Part shown: positions 54,207 through 63,263 of the stretch, one piece after another
Layout: every line of letters starts with the position of its first letter
How positions within the stretch are numbered: position 1 is the stretch's first letter
From: Bryobacter sp964387685
GTDB taxonomy: Bacteria > Acidobacteriota > Terriglobia > Bryobacterales > Bryobacteraceae
Direction: 5' to 3'
Assembly: GCA_964387685.1 (NCBI GenBank)
Contig: CAYLXK010000002.1
Location: 248,001 to 312,000, forward strand
Length of the DNA stretch: 64,000 nucleotides
Made by a program: the position numbers and the translations under genes
Notes under the pieces: model-generated
The model's database searches: none
Told to the model about the DNA's origin: nothing
What the model saw: only the letters and a program-made list of their open reading frames with translations

Positions 54207-54965
54207 CTACCGGTCCAGCAACTGGCTCTTTTGATCCAGGTCGATGTCCTTTTCGCCGACCATCTGCTGCTCCCAGAACTCGCCGACCAATAATCCGGTC
54301 GGATGGACCTGTGTCCGGCCACTGAACACCAGGCGCACCTGATAGCGGCAGACCATCTTCTCGGTCTGCTCAATGCGCTGCGAGGAGACGCGGTGGATCT
54401 CCTTCGCCGCGAAGACTTGATATGTCCACGGCATGGTGGCCACCGGTTCAATGGAACGGATCTTGATCGTTGACGTGATCGACTCGGCCTTGATCTTGCC
54501 GAGCGTGTCATCCTCGCGGAACTTATTCATCGTGAACGTACGGAAGTTGAGCGTCATCATGTTCAGAGCATCCGCGTATTGGCGTTCGACATTGGCCGGC
54601 GTGTAGGTCAGGTACGCGATCAAGAACTTCCGTGTGATCGCTCGGCCTTCGACGTCGGACGGTGCAGGACCATCCGGGGACGCCGCGGAGGCCCTGATGG
54701 CCGACAGCAGCCCGTTTCCGACGCGGACGACATCGCCGCCAACGACTGTTGCCTCGCCGGCCTGGTCGACGCGAACGACAACAGGGGGCTGGAGCCGCAC
54801 GTAGGCGAAGAGCGCCAGGCACCCAATCGCCAGGGCTCCGGAGGATATAGCCAACACCGCCATGCGGTTCGCATACGCGCGGAGCGCACCGTCCATCTCG
54901 TAGTACGTCGAGAGTTGCGCCTTTTCAGGCAAATCCTGACGTTGCTTTCTTTTGAGTCCAAACAT
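54207..54965 (-). CDS. VirB8/TrbF-like inner-membrane protein
   Basis: A 252-residue protein with a short cytoplasmic part, one membrane helix 'AVLAISSGALAIGCLALFAY' near residue 40, and a periplasmic NTF2-like domain ('AITRKFLIAYLTYTPANVER', 'IKIRSIEPVATMPWTYQVF', 'YQVRLVFSGRTQVHPTGLLV'). This is the VirB8/TrbF layout; the protein is an assembly factor of the secretion channel. The ATG at 54965 is chosen because the longer frame would overlap the VirB6-like gene. Confidence 0.85.
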   Translation of the reverse strand: MFGLKRKQRQDLPEKAQLSTYYEMDGALRAYANRMAVLAISSGALAIGCLALFAYVRLQPPVVVRVDQAGEATVVGGDVVRVGNGLLSAIRASAASPDGPAPSDVEGRAITRKFLIAYLTYTPANVERQYADALNMMTLNFRTFTMNKFREDDTLGKIKAESITSTIKIRSIEPVATMPWTYQVFAAKEIHRVSSQRIEQTEKMVCRYQVRLVFSGRTQVHPTGLLVGEFWEQQMVGEKDIDLDQKSQLLDR

Positions 54966-54988
54966 GAAATCGCTTCCTCCTGTGCGCT

Positions 54989-56224
54989 CTAGACCCATTC
55001 GTCTACAGGGTTGAGGTCTCCGCTGGGCTTGGCCGGCGGAGTTGGATTGCCTCCGCCCGAATTGCCTTGGCTCTTAGAAATGAGGTTGCGGCCCGCGCTT
55101 ACGACGCTTTTGCCACCTTGAACGCCAGCAGCGGCTGCGGCGCCGGCCAACCACCCGATCGCGTGCGGCACGTTGACGGGCCGGAAATCTCCCATGCCGC
55201 GTCCGCCGCCGCCGCCACCGGGTCCGGTGGGAGCCTTCGCCCCGCTAATCACGCCTCCGCCACTTCCAGTGCTTCCACCACCGGCTCCTGACGTGCTGCC
55301 GCCCGAAGACGAGGGTGAAGGCGAAGCACCGTCGCTCAGTCCTGCTGTAGCCTTGCCAAAGCCACCAGCGGATCCCGCAACGGCACTCACCGTCGCTTGA
55401 ACGAGGCTGTTGGCCGCCCCGAGCACCATCATCATGGTGCCGCCGAGATCGCCTTCCACGATCCGCTTCGCCAGAAATGGGATGAGAAGAATGCAGACGG
55501 AAAACAAGATGCTGGCGGCGGCAAGAAGCACTTCCGCCGAAGCACCACTCAGTGCACCGGCGAAGGAACCTGCGCTAGTGATTGCCGCCATGGATTCGAT
55601 GTTCAGAGCCATCATGAGACGGCAGAAGATGCCATAGATGAGGCCCCAAGCCGCAAAGACAACTACGTTCGTCGCATACCGACGGGCAAGCGTTCCCAAG
55701 CCCATTGATGGCATGAGCGCCAATACGAGCGGCCCGCATACGTACAAGATCGTTCCAAACAAGGAATACAAGACTGCGAAGACGATGTAAGCAATGGGGT
55801 ACAGAATCATCGCGACTAACAGCAGAAGAGTGCTCAGGATGGCTGCGGCCCCGCCGGTGACGAGATTCAAAAACGTCGCCGACCCGCCGCCCGCGTTCCA
55901 CAATTCCGCAAGCCAGCGCCCCAAAACGTCTGTCGGGCCTACGCCAGCCATAGCATGCGCCATCTGATTGAACGCTCCAACGATCGAACGAAAGATCGAG
56001 TCGTAGATCGCACCGCCGTTGCCGAATAGGAGCCCAAGAGCCAAGTACTTAATCGAGGCCACACCGAGAGCGCGGACATCACCGCCTTTGGTCCACGCCT
56101 CATATGCGGCGAAGAGCAGCGAGGCCAGGAGGATGCCATAAGCAACTGTCAGGATCGTGCTCATCAGCCCGGCCGACACGATGCCGTTCAGCGCCGTATT
56201 GAACATCTGTTCAAACAGAAACAC
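54989..56224 (-). CDS. VirB6/TrbL-like polytopic membrane protein
   Basis: A 411-residue protein with about six to seven membrane helices in the first 290 residues ('VAYGILLASLLFAAYEAW', 'VALLVAMILYPIAYIVFAVL'-like segments). It ends in a long disordered tail rich in Gly and Ser (residues ~295-411). This is the form of VirB6/TrbL proteins, which shape the inner-membrane channel. AGGAGG is five bases before the GTG start. It is encoded between the TrbJ-like and VirB8-like genes, as in P-type systems. Confidence 0.85.
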   Translation of the reverse strand: MFLFEQMFNTALNGIVSAGLMSTILTVAYGILLASLLFAAYEAWTKGGDVRALGVASIKYLALGLLFGNGGAIYDSIFRSIVGAFNQMAHAMAGVGPTDVLGRWLAELWNAGGGSATFLNLVTGGAAAILSTLLLLVAMILYPIAYIVFAVLYSLFGTILYVCGPLVLALMPSMGLGTLARRYATNVVVFAAWGLIYGIFCRLMMALNIESMAAITSAGSFAGALSGASAEVLLAAASILFSVCILLIPFLAKRIVEGDLGGTMMMVLGAANSLVQATVSAVAGSAGGFGKATAGLSDGASPSPSSSGGSTSGAGGGSTGSGGGVISGAKAPTGPGGGGGGRGMGDFRPVNVPHAIGWLAGAAAAAGVQGGKSVVSAGRNLISKSQGNSGGGNPTPPAKPSGDLNPVDEWV

Positions 56225-56233
56225 GTGGACCTC

Positions 56234-57082
56234 CTACTTGTTCAGTTCCGTCAGTTTGTTCCTGGTCTCGCGGGTGTACCGCGCGGCTTCCTTCACGCGA
56301 GCGCTCTGGGTCGCCAACTCGATCGTTCGAATCCGCATCAACTCCGCCATCGCCTGTTGCGTGTAGGCGTGGGATCTGACGAGCCACGCGCCAGCTTGGG
56401 CTCCAATCATCTCCGCAGTTCCGGGCGCCGTACTCTGAAGCGCCGACATCATCTGCTCTGCGGCCGCCAGTTCCTGATCCGCGATTGCATCAATCGCGAT
56501 GGACCTTTTCATGGCCGCCTGCGCCACTGCATCTGAGCTATCGATGAGGTCGCGCTGAGCCGGGTGAGCTTCGGTCGCCGCCGGCAGCGGTGTGTAGACA
56601 CTGGAGAAGCGTACGCCAATCAACGGGATCTGGCTTGGATCCCTCGACAGGATCGCGTTCTCTAACTGCTGCGGACTGGGCAACGTGGCGCTTCGAACGA
56701 CCGTGTTCCAGATTCCGCGAATTGAAGCGTAGATGCCTTGGACCTGACCAATCAGAGCCCGAGCGTTGTCGATCGCCGTTTGCGGGTAGACCACGTTTCG
56801 CTGAAAGTCGAAGATCGCGCCCATGATCTGCTGGGCGGCCGATATCGCACTGCTGATTCCTTGCAGAATGGGCCCGATGACGTCGCGTAAGGTGTTGTTC
56901 ACCGTCGTCATCACGTTGTTCAGGGTTCCGAGGCCACTGTTGACGATGCCGATCAGGTTGAAGATCAGATTGAATTGCGCCTCTGCCGGGGGCGGGACCA
57001 GCAAGGCGATCACCACCACGAAGGCGATGATCATGGTGCGGTGCGTCCTCATGAACGCCCACAGCCGCGCGAAGAATGGCAT
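56234..57082 (-). CDS. TrbJ/VirB5-like secreted protein, second of a pair
   Basis: A 282-residue protein with a signal peptide ending 'VPPPAEAQF', a helical body ('DVIGPILQGISSAISAAQQI') and a C-terminal 'AARYTRETRNKLTELNK'. TrbJ/VirB5 proteins lie at the tip or inside of the conjugative pilus. The upstream gene encodes a paralogue with the same layout and tail. AGGAGG is five bases before the ATG. Confidence 0.82.
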   Translation of the reverse strand: MPFFARLWAFMRTHRTMIIAFVVVIALLVPPPAEAQFNLIFNLIGIVNSGLGTLNNVMTTVNNTLRDVIGPILQGISSAISAAQQIMGAIFDFQRNVVYPQTAIDNARALIGQVQGIYASIRGIWNTVVRSATLPSPQQLENAILSRDPSQIPLIGVRFSSVYTPLPAATEAHPAQRDLIDSSDAVAQAAMKRSIAIDAIADQELAAAEQMMSALQSTAPGTAEMIGAQAGAWLVRSHAYTQQAMAELMRIRTIELATQSARVKEAARYTRETRNKLTELNK

Positions 57083-57091
57083 CTCGACCTC

Positions 57092-57904
57092 CTATTTGTT
57101 CAAGTCCGTAACCTTGTTTCTCGATTCCCGCGTGAACGTAGCCGACCGCTTCAGGCCCATCGTTTCGTGGGCAAATCGCGCAGCCTCCTGCCTCAACTGG
57201 CCGGCGATCATTTTCTGCATGTGCGCCTGGCTCTGAACAGCAGCTACGTAAGCGGCAGCGGACGCCATAGCGGCAGTGCCCGGCGCAAGGCGTGTCGCTT
57301 CGTTTTCGACCGCCTCCGCCGCCTGCAAGACCTGATCCGCTCCGGCGTCGCCCATCTTGAGCGTCATCAGTTGGTCGATTGCCAGGGCGTCATCTACGTC
57401 GATCAGTGTCCGCTCTTCGGGGTGGACGTCCGCTGGCGCGGGAAGGCTTCCGAAAGCCTGCCGATAGGCATTAACCAACTGGCCGTGATCGCCGACTTGG
57501 CGATTCCTCATCACCGCCTCAAGACGGCTCGGGTTGGGCAGTTGAGCACTGTGAACGCCGATCGAGTACAGGTTGTTCAGCAAGCCGCGGAACGTTCCAA
57601 TCAGTTGCTGCGCCAGCGCCTTCGCCCGATTGATCTCCGCTATCGGCCAGACAATCTGCTCCCACAGGTTGCGTAACTGACTCAGGAAGTTCTGTAGAGC
57701 CTGGGCGGCGGATTGGATGCCCTGCAAGAGCGGCCTCATCGTGTTCTGTATGAAGTTGAGGATGTTGTTGGCAACTTGATTCACCGTGTTGAAGATGTTC
57801 GTGATTGCGCCCAGACCGCCCAACTGGGCGTAAGCAGGCTGGGGCGCCACCATGGCGCAGAACAGCAACGCAACGAGGAGAAGCGCCACGACCCGAAAGG
57901 CCAT
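57092..57904 (-). CDS. TrbJ/VirB5-like secreted protein, first of a pair
   Basis: A 270-residue protein with a signal peptide (hydrophobic core 'VVALLLVALLFCAM' and 'QPAYAQLGG'), a helical body ('PLLQGIQSAAQALQNFLSQL') and an end 'ATFTRESRNKVTDLNK', nearly the same as its neighbour's end. The ATG at 57904 has GGAGGG upstream and gives a normal signal peptide; an ATG at 57958 with GGAGA upstream would add 18 residues. The two genes lie nine bases apart and probably come from a duplication. Confidence 0.8.
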   Translation of the reverse strand: MAFRVVALLLVALLFCAMVAPQPAYAQLGGLGAITNIFNTVNQVANNILNFIQNTMRPLLQGIQSAAQALQNFLSQLRNLWEQIVWPIAEINRAKALAQQLIGTFRGLLNNLYSIGVHSAQLPNPSRLEAVMRNRQVGDHGQLVNAYRQAFGSLPAPADVHPEERTLIDVDDALAIDQLMTLKMGDAGADQVLQAAEAVENEATRLAPGTAAMASAAAYVAAVQSQAHMQKMIAGQLRQEAARFAHETMGLKRSATFTRESRNKVTDLNK

Positions 57905-57990
57905 TGGCCGCCCTCCCGCGAGCGACAGACCAGCGGTCAACAGCAGAAGCGTCTTCATCGTGGTTTCTCCGCAGCAAGCAGATTCTTTAT

Positions 57991-58083
57991 CTAGCGGAAC
58001 AGCCCCGCGAACTGTCCGATAAGGGCGGCAGCCTGCGCGAGCAGGCCCTGAATCAAGCTGAGCAGCCGCTGTAGTTTCGACAT
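57991..58083 (-). CDS. Possible 30-residue amphipathic peptide
   Basis: A short frame between VirB4 and the TrbJ-like genes encodes a hydrophobic peptide (MSKLQRLLSLIQGLLAQ ... GQFAGLFR). It starts four bases after the VirB4 stop, with GGGAG eight bases before the ATG. The composition suggests a membrane-bound or amphipathic helix. Too short for family assignment. Confidence 0.4.
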   Translation of the reverse strand: MSKLQRLLSLIQGLLAQAAALIGQFAGLFR

Positions 58084-58086
58084 CTT

Positions 58087-60765
58087 TCACGCTCCCACCA
58101 CCGCGCCATTGTCCCGGCGAACGGCACTCGCATCCTGGACGGATCCCGACAACTCCTCGGGCAGCGGGTCCACGTCGGCCAGCCCGTGTGGAAAGCGCCT
58201 GCCAAGTTCTGAGTAGGCATCGATCAGCGACCGCCCCTCGCGGCGGCTGCGTTGCAGGAAATAGGTCCGATAAGCACGTTCCCGCGGGTACGTCGTGGCA
58301 ACCCAATAGTCCACCGGGGTTGGAATCAGCCGAATAGTCTGCGTGGTCTCCGACTTCTCGCCCAACACCAACAGCACCTCCGCGCTCCGCCCCTTTCGGG
58401 GAGACGAGAATCGTTTGATCTCACTCAACGCGACACTGTTCAGACCGAGGTGTTCAACAAGCGGGCTGACGTCGCCTGGCTGTTGTCCGATGACTTTGAC
58501 GGAAGCATTCCGCAGGATTCCGGGCCCGTGTTCCCTTGGCCGCTGCTTTGTTCCGACAAAGTCTTCGAGTGTCTGGCTGATACCCCACACGCTCGCGCCG
58601 CGTTTACGGGCGGTGCGGAACAGCTGCACAACGCAATCCGCCAAAACGGGTGAGTCCAGCAAAGACCAGCACTCATCCAGCACCGTGATCGACGCTTGGC
58701 CCGACCTGCCAGATGCCCGCTCCGACATTGCTTGAGCGATCAGCATGCTCATCGCCGTCTCAAGCGCCGGATCGGAGCTCAGTCCCTCGATGTTGAAGAA
58801 CAACCAATTCGCATCGGTGCGGATGGTCGTGTGGCGATCGAAGAGCTTCGAATAGACACCCTTTTCGCCGGTCCACTGCCGCAGTGCCACTGCCGCAAGT
58901 TGAGCCAGTTCCCGAATGTGCTCGATCCGCTCTTCGTCGTTCCAGGTTGAGAGTTCGTGGCGCAGATCGATGTAAGTTGGCGTCTTGTTCGAGGCCCGCA
59001 CCGCGACGCGCTTGTACACCTTCGCGATTGCCTCGGTGAGGATGTTATCCAGCAAGGACGTGTCACTTTGTCCCAGGTCGCCGATCATATGCCGGGTAAG
59101 ATTCTTCAGAAACGCGATCTTGTCCTTCGTCGGCTGGATCTCGCCGGGCGGCAGGTCCCAAGGGTTCAGGGTTTCCGCGCCTTCCAGGTCCACCTCGATC
59201 ACGCGGCCTCCCATCAGTTCCACCAGCGGGCGGTACGAATCCCCACGTTCGACGATGGAAATCAGCGGATTGGCTCTAGCCATCATCAGCAAGAACATTT
59301 GCGCCATGAAGGTCTTGCCGCCTCCGGATTTCGCCATGAAAAGCATGTTGGCGTCGCCAATCGACGGGTCATACGGCGAGAACGGCACCAGTTGGCGATA
59401 CGGCGTCTCCAGGAGCATTAGCGGAGACTGTGGCGTACCGTTCCAGGGCGTCTCGGTCGGCAACAAATCGGCTCCGTGGAGGGTGAGGCAACTCAGATCC
59501 CGCTTGTTGTCTTGGGCCATTCCAGGAAGCGTTCCGATCAATAACCGTCGTTGAGCAAGTGATTCTGGGATGGCCCTCGCGCCGTTCATTCTCGTGACCG
59601 CGTGGACTACTCGCTGGCGTCGGTCATTGAGAATTCGCTGGGCCTCTTCAAGGTCTGCGCGGCTGATGATCGGTTTGGATGTTCTGGCCGCGATCACCAT
59701 CGAGTAGTTGCAGACCTTGAGGGATGAGGAAATCACAGCCTGGAGCACTTCCTGCAATTGACTCTGGGCAACTTGGGCTTCGACGTTGATCTTGAAAGCG
59801 CCGCTAGAATCCCGCTGCGCGGCTTGCATCCGGCGCAGTCTTCCTTTGAAGTGGTCGAGGATCTTGGTTTGGTCTGGAATGGAGACCTCCGCGGAGACGA
59901 TGATCGGAAAGTCCAAAACCAGCAATTCCCGGAGGATCCCCGGAAAAGTGCCATCGGGTAGGTCCTTCATGCTGACCAGCGTGTAGAGCAGTCCTCCCAC
60001 CTGAAGGTAGTTCTCCTGCTCGTCCTCAATGCTGGTGTTCGTGATCTGGCTGCGTGCGCTTCGGTACTGCAGCGAGTAGTCCGGCCGACGAAAGGCGCTG
60101 CGGTCATCGAAGGCCGGATTCAGAGCACGCTTGGCCTCGAGAAACATTTCATCGTCCGCCATTCGGCGAACGCCCATTCCCGTAGCAACCAGCGTCTGTT
60201 CAACGCCCGCCATCAAGCTGCCGAACTCGGATAAGAGGTCCTCGTGTTCGCGCCGATCCCGGTCGATGCACTTTTCGACGGAAAGGCTGAAGAGACTGCG
60301 CTTTTTGCCCTGTAGCCGGTCAGCCAACTCATGGTGGATCCGCGGGTTCCAGATGAAGTAGGCATGAAGAAGATGGCGCAGATAGTGTCCGCGCGACTCC
60401 ATGGCATCCCAACGCTCCATGCGCCGCCGGTCGATTTCCTGCAAGACGGCGTTCTCGTTCCGGTTCAGCCGCGGATACGCGGTTCGGACATCCCCGATCC
60501 CTTCGGTGATTTCGAATCGCAGTTGTAGCCGCATGGACCGTTCCGGAAGGGACCGGATCAGCGCTTCCAGCGCATGCTTGGATCGGTTGCGGAGGTCATC
60601 ATCGTGATAGAAGCTGTTCAGGCCAGCCAGTTCGTAGCCGGCCACCATGCTTCCGTCCGTCTGCACCATGATGCCGTCCAGGTATTCCCGGACTGGCAAG
60701 AGTTCGCACAGAGCTGGTCTGCGCAATTCTTCATTTCGCTTTTCGAGGGTGACCGGCTTTGTCAT
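58087..60765 (-). CDS. VirB4/TrbE-type conjugation ATPase
   Basis: An 892-residue ATPase. The N-terminal half shows the CagE/TrbE/VirB pattern ('YELAGLNSFYHDDDLRNRSK', 'YLRHLLHAYFIWNPRI'). The C-terminal half carries Walker A 'FMAKSGGGKTFMAQM' at about 480 and Walker B 'SITVLDECWSLLD' near 695. VirB4 powers pilus assembly and substrate transport. The ATG at 60765 has AAGGGAG eight bases upstream and overlaps the VirB3 gene end by four bases. Confidence 0.93.
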   Translation of the reverse strand: MTKPVTLEKRNEELRRPALCELLPVREYLDGIMVQTDGSMVAGYELAGLNSFYHDDDLRNRSKHALEALIRSLPERSMRLQLRFEITEGIGDVRTAYPRLNRNENAVLQEIDRRRMERWDAMESRGHYLRHLLHAYFIWNPRIHHELADRLQGKKRSLFSLSVEKCIDRDRREHEDLLSEFGSLMAGVEQTLVATGMGVRRMADDEMFLEAKRALNPAFDDRSAFRRPDYSLQYRSARSQITNTSIEDEQENYLQVGGLLYTLVSMKDLPDGTFPGILRELLVLDFPIIVSAEVSIPDQTKILDHFKGRLRRMQAAQRDSSGAFKINVEAQVAQSQLQEVLQAVISSSLKVCNYSMVIAARTSKPIISRADLEEAQRILNDRRQRVVHAVTRMNGARAIPESLAQRRLLIGTLPGMAQDNKRDLSCLTLHGADLLPTETPWNGTPQSPLMLLETPYRQLVPFSPYDPSIGDANMLFMAKSGGGKTFMAQMFLLMMARANPLISIVERGDSYRPLVELMGGRVIEVDLEGAETLNPWDLPPGEIQPTKDKIAFLKNLTRHMIGDLGQSDTSLLDNILTEAIAKVYKRVAVRASNKTPTYIDLRHELSTWNDEERIEHIRELAQLAAVALRQWTGEKGVYSKLFDRHTTIRTDANWLFFNIEGLSSDPALETAMSMLIAQAMSERASGRSGQASITVLDECWSLLDSPVLADCVVQLFRTARKRGASVWGISQTLEDFVGTKQRPREHGPGILRNASVKVIGQQPGDVSPLVEHLGLNSVALSEIKRFSSPRKGRSAEVLLVLGEKSETTQTIRLIPTPVDYWVATTYPRERAYRTYFLQRSRREGRSLIDAYSELGRRFPHGLADVDPLPEELSGSVQDASAVRRDNGAVVGA

Positions 60766-61088
60766 CGCAGAAACTCCCTTGTGATCTCCCGATCTGGCTC
60801 CAGCCCGCAATAGATTCGGGGCTTCGTGTGCCACAGGATCAGGTCGCGAATATAGCCTCTCGGCTTCCCGTACTTGAACAGCATGAGGGCAGGGATGGCC
60901 ACCAGCAAAACGACAAACTGCAGGACGAAGTTCAGCGGTAGCCCATAGATCTCGCGATCGATGAACCGACTCACGATGTTCGCAACGGCCGCGAGTCCTA
61001 CCACCAGAAATAGGTCTTCGAGTTCGAGATAGAAGAACGTCACTCGCTGATGCAGGTTCCGGTGAACGGGTGTGACTTCCAGTGCCAT
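60762..61088 (-). CDS. VirB3/TrbD-like membrane protein
   Basis: A 108-residue protein with two membrane helices ('YLELEDLFLVVGLAAVANIV', 'LPLNFVLQFVVLLVAIPALM') and a basic C-terminal part 'KYGKPRGYIRDLILWHTKPR'. Size, layout and the place just before VirB4 match VirB3/TrbD. The ATG at 61088 overlaps nothing; the longer frame to 61199 would run into the upstream gene. Confidence 0.82.
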   Translation of the reverse strand: MALEVTPVHRNLHQRVTFFYLELEDLFLVVGLAAVANIVSRFIDREIYGLPLNFVLQFVVLLVAIPALMLFKYGKPRGYIRDLILWHTKPRIYCGLEPDREITREFLR

Positions 61089-61096
61089 AGACCCTC

Positions 61097-61552
61097 CTAG
61101 CTGACTCCGCCGACGCCATTCGCCACGAAGAATTCGGCGAGGCGCAACAATCCCGACAGCCCGAAACAGGCCATCGCCGCCAGAATGTGGCGCGCCCACG
61201 GTGCGCCGGGATAAATACGAAAGCCCATCCCGCCGTAGTGCATGATGGCCATCACGACCTGGAGCACTCCGTACAGCGGCAAGAAGACATTGGCTGACCA
61301 GTTCACTAAACCCAACAGGGTCACCCAGACCGCATCGGGGTCATTCCAAGCTCGCTGCGCCGCGAAGCGCTCGATTGCGCGCAGGATCCCGGAAACCATC
61401 AGCGCCGCAAAGCCGGCGTAGAGCGAATACTGAAATGGCGCGTTGCGTGAGAAGCGCAGAACCGAGATCACGAAGAACATACCGGCCAACGTCGGCATAA
61501 TCACGTTGCCGACCCAGTTCGTCAGGTTGGTGAGTCCGGTTAGGAAGTCCAT
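61097..61552 (-). CDS. Tandem VirB2-like (double pilin-like) membrane protein
   Basis: A 151-residue membrane protein that appears to hold two pilin-like repeats. Residues 8-65 ('TNLTNWVGNVIMPTLAG', 'ALMVSGILRAIERFAA') and 79-151 ('LLGLVNWSANVFLPLYGV', 'AMACFGLSGLLRLAEFFVA', ending GVGGVS) both resemble the single-unit VirB2-like protein at 62376-62741 ('LNLVNWIGNVIAPVGAAL', ending GGGGVS). No signal peptide is evident. It may be a minor pilin or a fused subunit. Confidence 0.7.
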   Translation of the reverse strand: MDFLTGLTNLTNWVGNVIMPTLAGMFFVISVLRFSRNAPFQYSLYAGFAALMVSGILRAIERFAAQRAWNDPDAVWVTLLGLVNWSANVFLPLYGVLQVVMAIMHYGGMGFRIYPGAPWARHILAAMACFGLSGLLRLAEFFVANGVGGVS

Positions 61553-61615
61553 GAATTCAGCCCTCGCTCGATCTTTCAGAAAAGAAACATGGGTTGTCCG
61601 CTACATCATTCGCCA

Positions 61616-62278
61616 CTACATCATTCGATTGATCAGAATCCACAACGCGCTCACGGTGAGAAAGCCGCCTGCGCAGGCGATCAGCCGCAAGTAGCCCGGC
61701 CGGTTGAACGCGAACTGAACCACCGCTCCGCAAATCGAAAGGCCCGCCGCGATCGGGAAGATCCGGCTTGCGAGATAGGTCCACATCGATTCAAGGCCGA
61801 GCGCGATAGCAAAGCGATTTCCCGTCGGAGTCCACGCATCAATCAACGCATGCGTGTTGGAGATCGCCAACAGGAACATGGCGGACAACAGGGACGGCAG
61901 TGGTCCAGTACCACTGGCCGTGTCCAACACCGCCCGAACTACGAAGTAGGCCGCCGCCACCGGCACAATGCGTGCAACAACGAACTGACTGACGAAAGAA
62001 GAAACGTCCTGCTGAATGCCCGCCAGCCACGGCGTTCCAATCGCGAAGCCGGGCGGAAAGAAGACCGGAACGCCGAACGACTGAAACCAGGTGAGCGTCG
62101 GCTCCAGGCTCAGGAAGATCACCGCCCACAACATATGCTTCGAGAATCCTCCGCCGACCCAGAAAACTGTGCCGCCCTCTTTACGAAGCGCAATTCCGGC
62201 GTTCAAGAGGCAGATGAAGGCAGCAGGACCCGTCAGAAGCAAAAGGACGCGCATGATGTCGTAAAGCAAAGTGGGCAT
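61616..62278 (-). CDS. Polytopic membrane protein of the conjugation operon
   Basis: A 220-residue protein with about five to six membrane helices ('IMRVLLLLTGPAAFICLLNA', 'HMLWAVIFLSLEPTLTWFQS', 'RIVPVAAAYFVVRAVLDTAS'). It ends with 'GGFLTVSALWILINRMM'. I do not recognise a T4SS family. It is encoded between the VirB2-like and the double pilin-like genes, so a part in the inner-membrane channel is plausible. Confidence 0.75.
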   Translation of the reverse strand: MPTLLYDIMRVLLLLTGPAAFICLLNAGIALRKEGGTVFWVGGGFSKHMLWAVIFLSLEPTLTWFQSFGVPVFFPPGFAIGTPWLAGIQQDVSSFVSQFVVARIVPVAAAYFVVRAVLDTASGTGPLPSLLSAMFLLAISNTHALIDAWTPTGNRFAIALGLESMWTYLASRIFPIAAGLSICGAVVQFAFNRPGYLRLIACAGGFLTVSALWILINRMM

Positions 62279-62375
62279 GGGATGTCTCCACGGAAATGCA
62301 AACAATGGAGCAGCGGAATCGCCGGCGCAACTGGCTGAACTCCGCCACTCCACACTGAAGGGCGAGTGCGCGAAC

Positions 62376-62741
62376 CTACGAAACGCCGCCTCCGCCTTGC
62401 GCGATCCAGAACTCGAGCAAACGCGTGACACCCGATACGGCGAGACAGCCGAGAGCTGTGACGACGTACCGCATGACACCGCGGCCCGAGATGTAGGACA
62501 CGAGCCCGCCAGCGATGGCGAGCGCGGCGCCTACGGGCGCGATGACGTTGCCGATCCAGTTCACCAGGTTGAGGAAAGCGCCTTCCGGTTGCGCGCCGGT
62601 TTGGCCCTGTACCGCCACGTTGGTCTGGGGTGCGCCCCCCAGATTTTGCGCGACCAGGACGATGTTGGTGCTGACCATAAGCATGAGAATCGCTGCGAGG
62701 AGCAACGCTGCCCGCCGCTTCATTCCCGACATTTGCTGCAT
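62376..62741 (-). CDS. VirB2/TrbC-like pilin precursor
   Basis: A 121-residue protein with a basic start and signal-like helix ('MKRRAALLLAAILMLMVSTN'), then two hydrophobic segments ('GNVIAPVGAALAIAGGLVSY', 'VVTALGCLAVSGVTRLLEFW') and a Gly-rich end. This is the VirB2/TrbC form. GGGAGG lies nine bases before the ATG. It is the first gene of the conjugation operon in the window. Confidence 0.82.
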   Translation of the reverse strand: MQQMSGMKRRAALLLAAILMLMVSTNIVLVAQNLGGAPQTNVAVQGQTGAQPEGAFLNLVNWIGNVIAPVGAALAIAGGLVSYISGRGVMRYVVTALGCLAVSGVTRLLEFWIAQGGGGVS

Positions 62742-62766
62742 AGGGGTTAACCTCCCGATTCGTTGT

Positions 62767-62790
62767 CAGGCCCAGCGGGTGCTGAGCCTG
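62767..62790. promoter_or_regulatory. Imperfect inverted repeat in the leader of the conjugation operon
   Basis: CAGGCCCAGC and GCTGAGCCTG form ten-base arms with one mismatch around a GGGT loop, about 25 bases before the VirB2-like start. It could be a protein-binding site or an RNA hairpin that controls the operon. No T-run is present. Confidence 0.35.
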
Positions 62791-63257
62791 ATTGGAGGAT
62801 AGGGGTCCTTGTACAGATCGCGAAACGAGTTTTGAGATTGCGGATCCGAGTGCCGTTTCGGTTAAGATCGCCGGCCACGCGAAAGAGCGCGGCAGAAGCG
62901 TCCGGCGCGACCTCAACTTCCGGAAGCCGATAATCCGTCCAGAGTCCCGCTGGTCAATCGGCAAGTTCCCTGAAGTCATCCGATAGGCCCGGCCTTCGGC
63001 TCAGCGCTCACTCCAGTTCGGCCCACACCGAGCAAACAATGAACTTGACGCGAATGATGGCCAGTCAGGCTGCGATCTGGTTGGCACTGTCGACGTCCAT
63101 CTTGGGGAGACGGCTCTAGACTGCAAATACAGGAGAACGCGTTTTCCTGGACCACTATCTGGCGATACGGTTTTCGCCGGTATCCGCACTTGGCATCTTA
63201 TGCGAGCCAGATCGAGCACAACTAGAGCACGGCAAATCCCTGAACTAGTGCCTCCCA

Positions 63258-63263
63258 TATAAT
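63258..63263 (+). promoter_or_regulatory. Consensus -10 box before the GHKL ATPase gene
   Basis: A perfect TATAAT lies 18 bases before the ATG at 63282, so the leader would be about 12 bases or the message nearly leaderless. No good -35 box is found 15-19 bases upstream. Low confidence. Confidence 0.3.
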
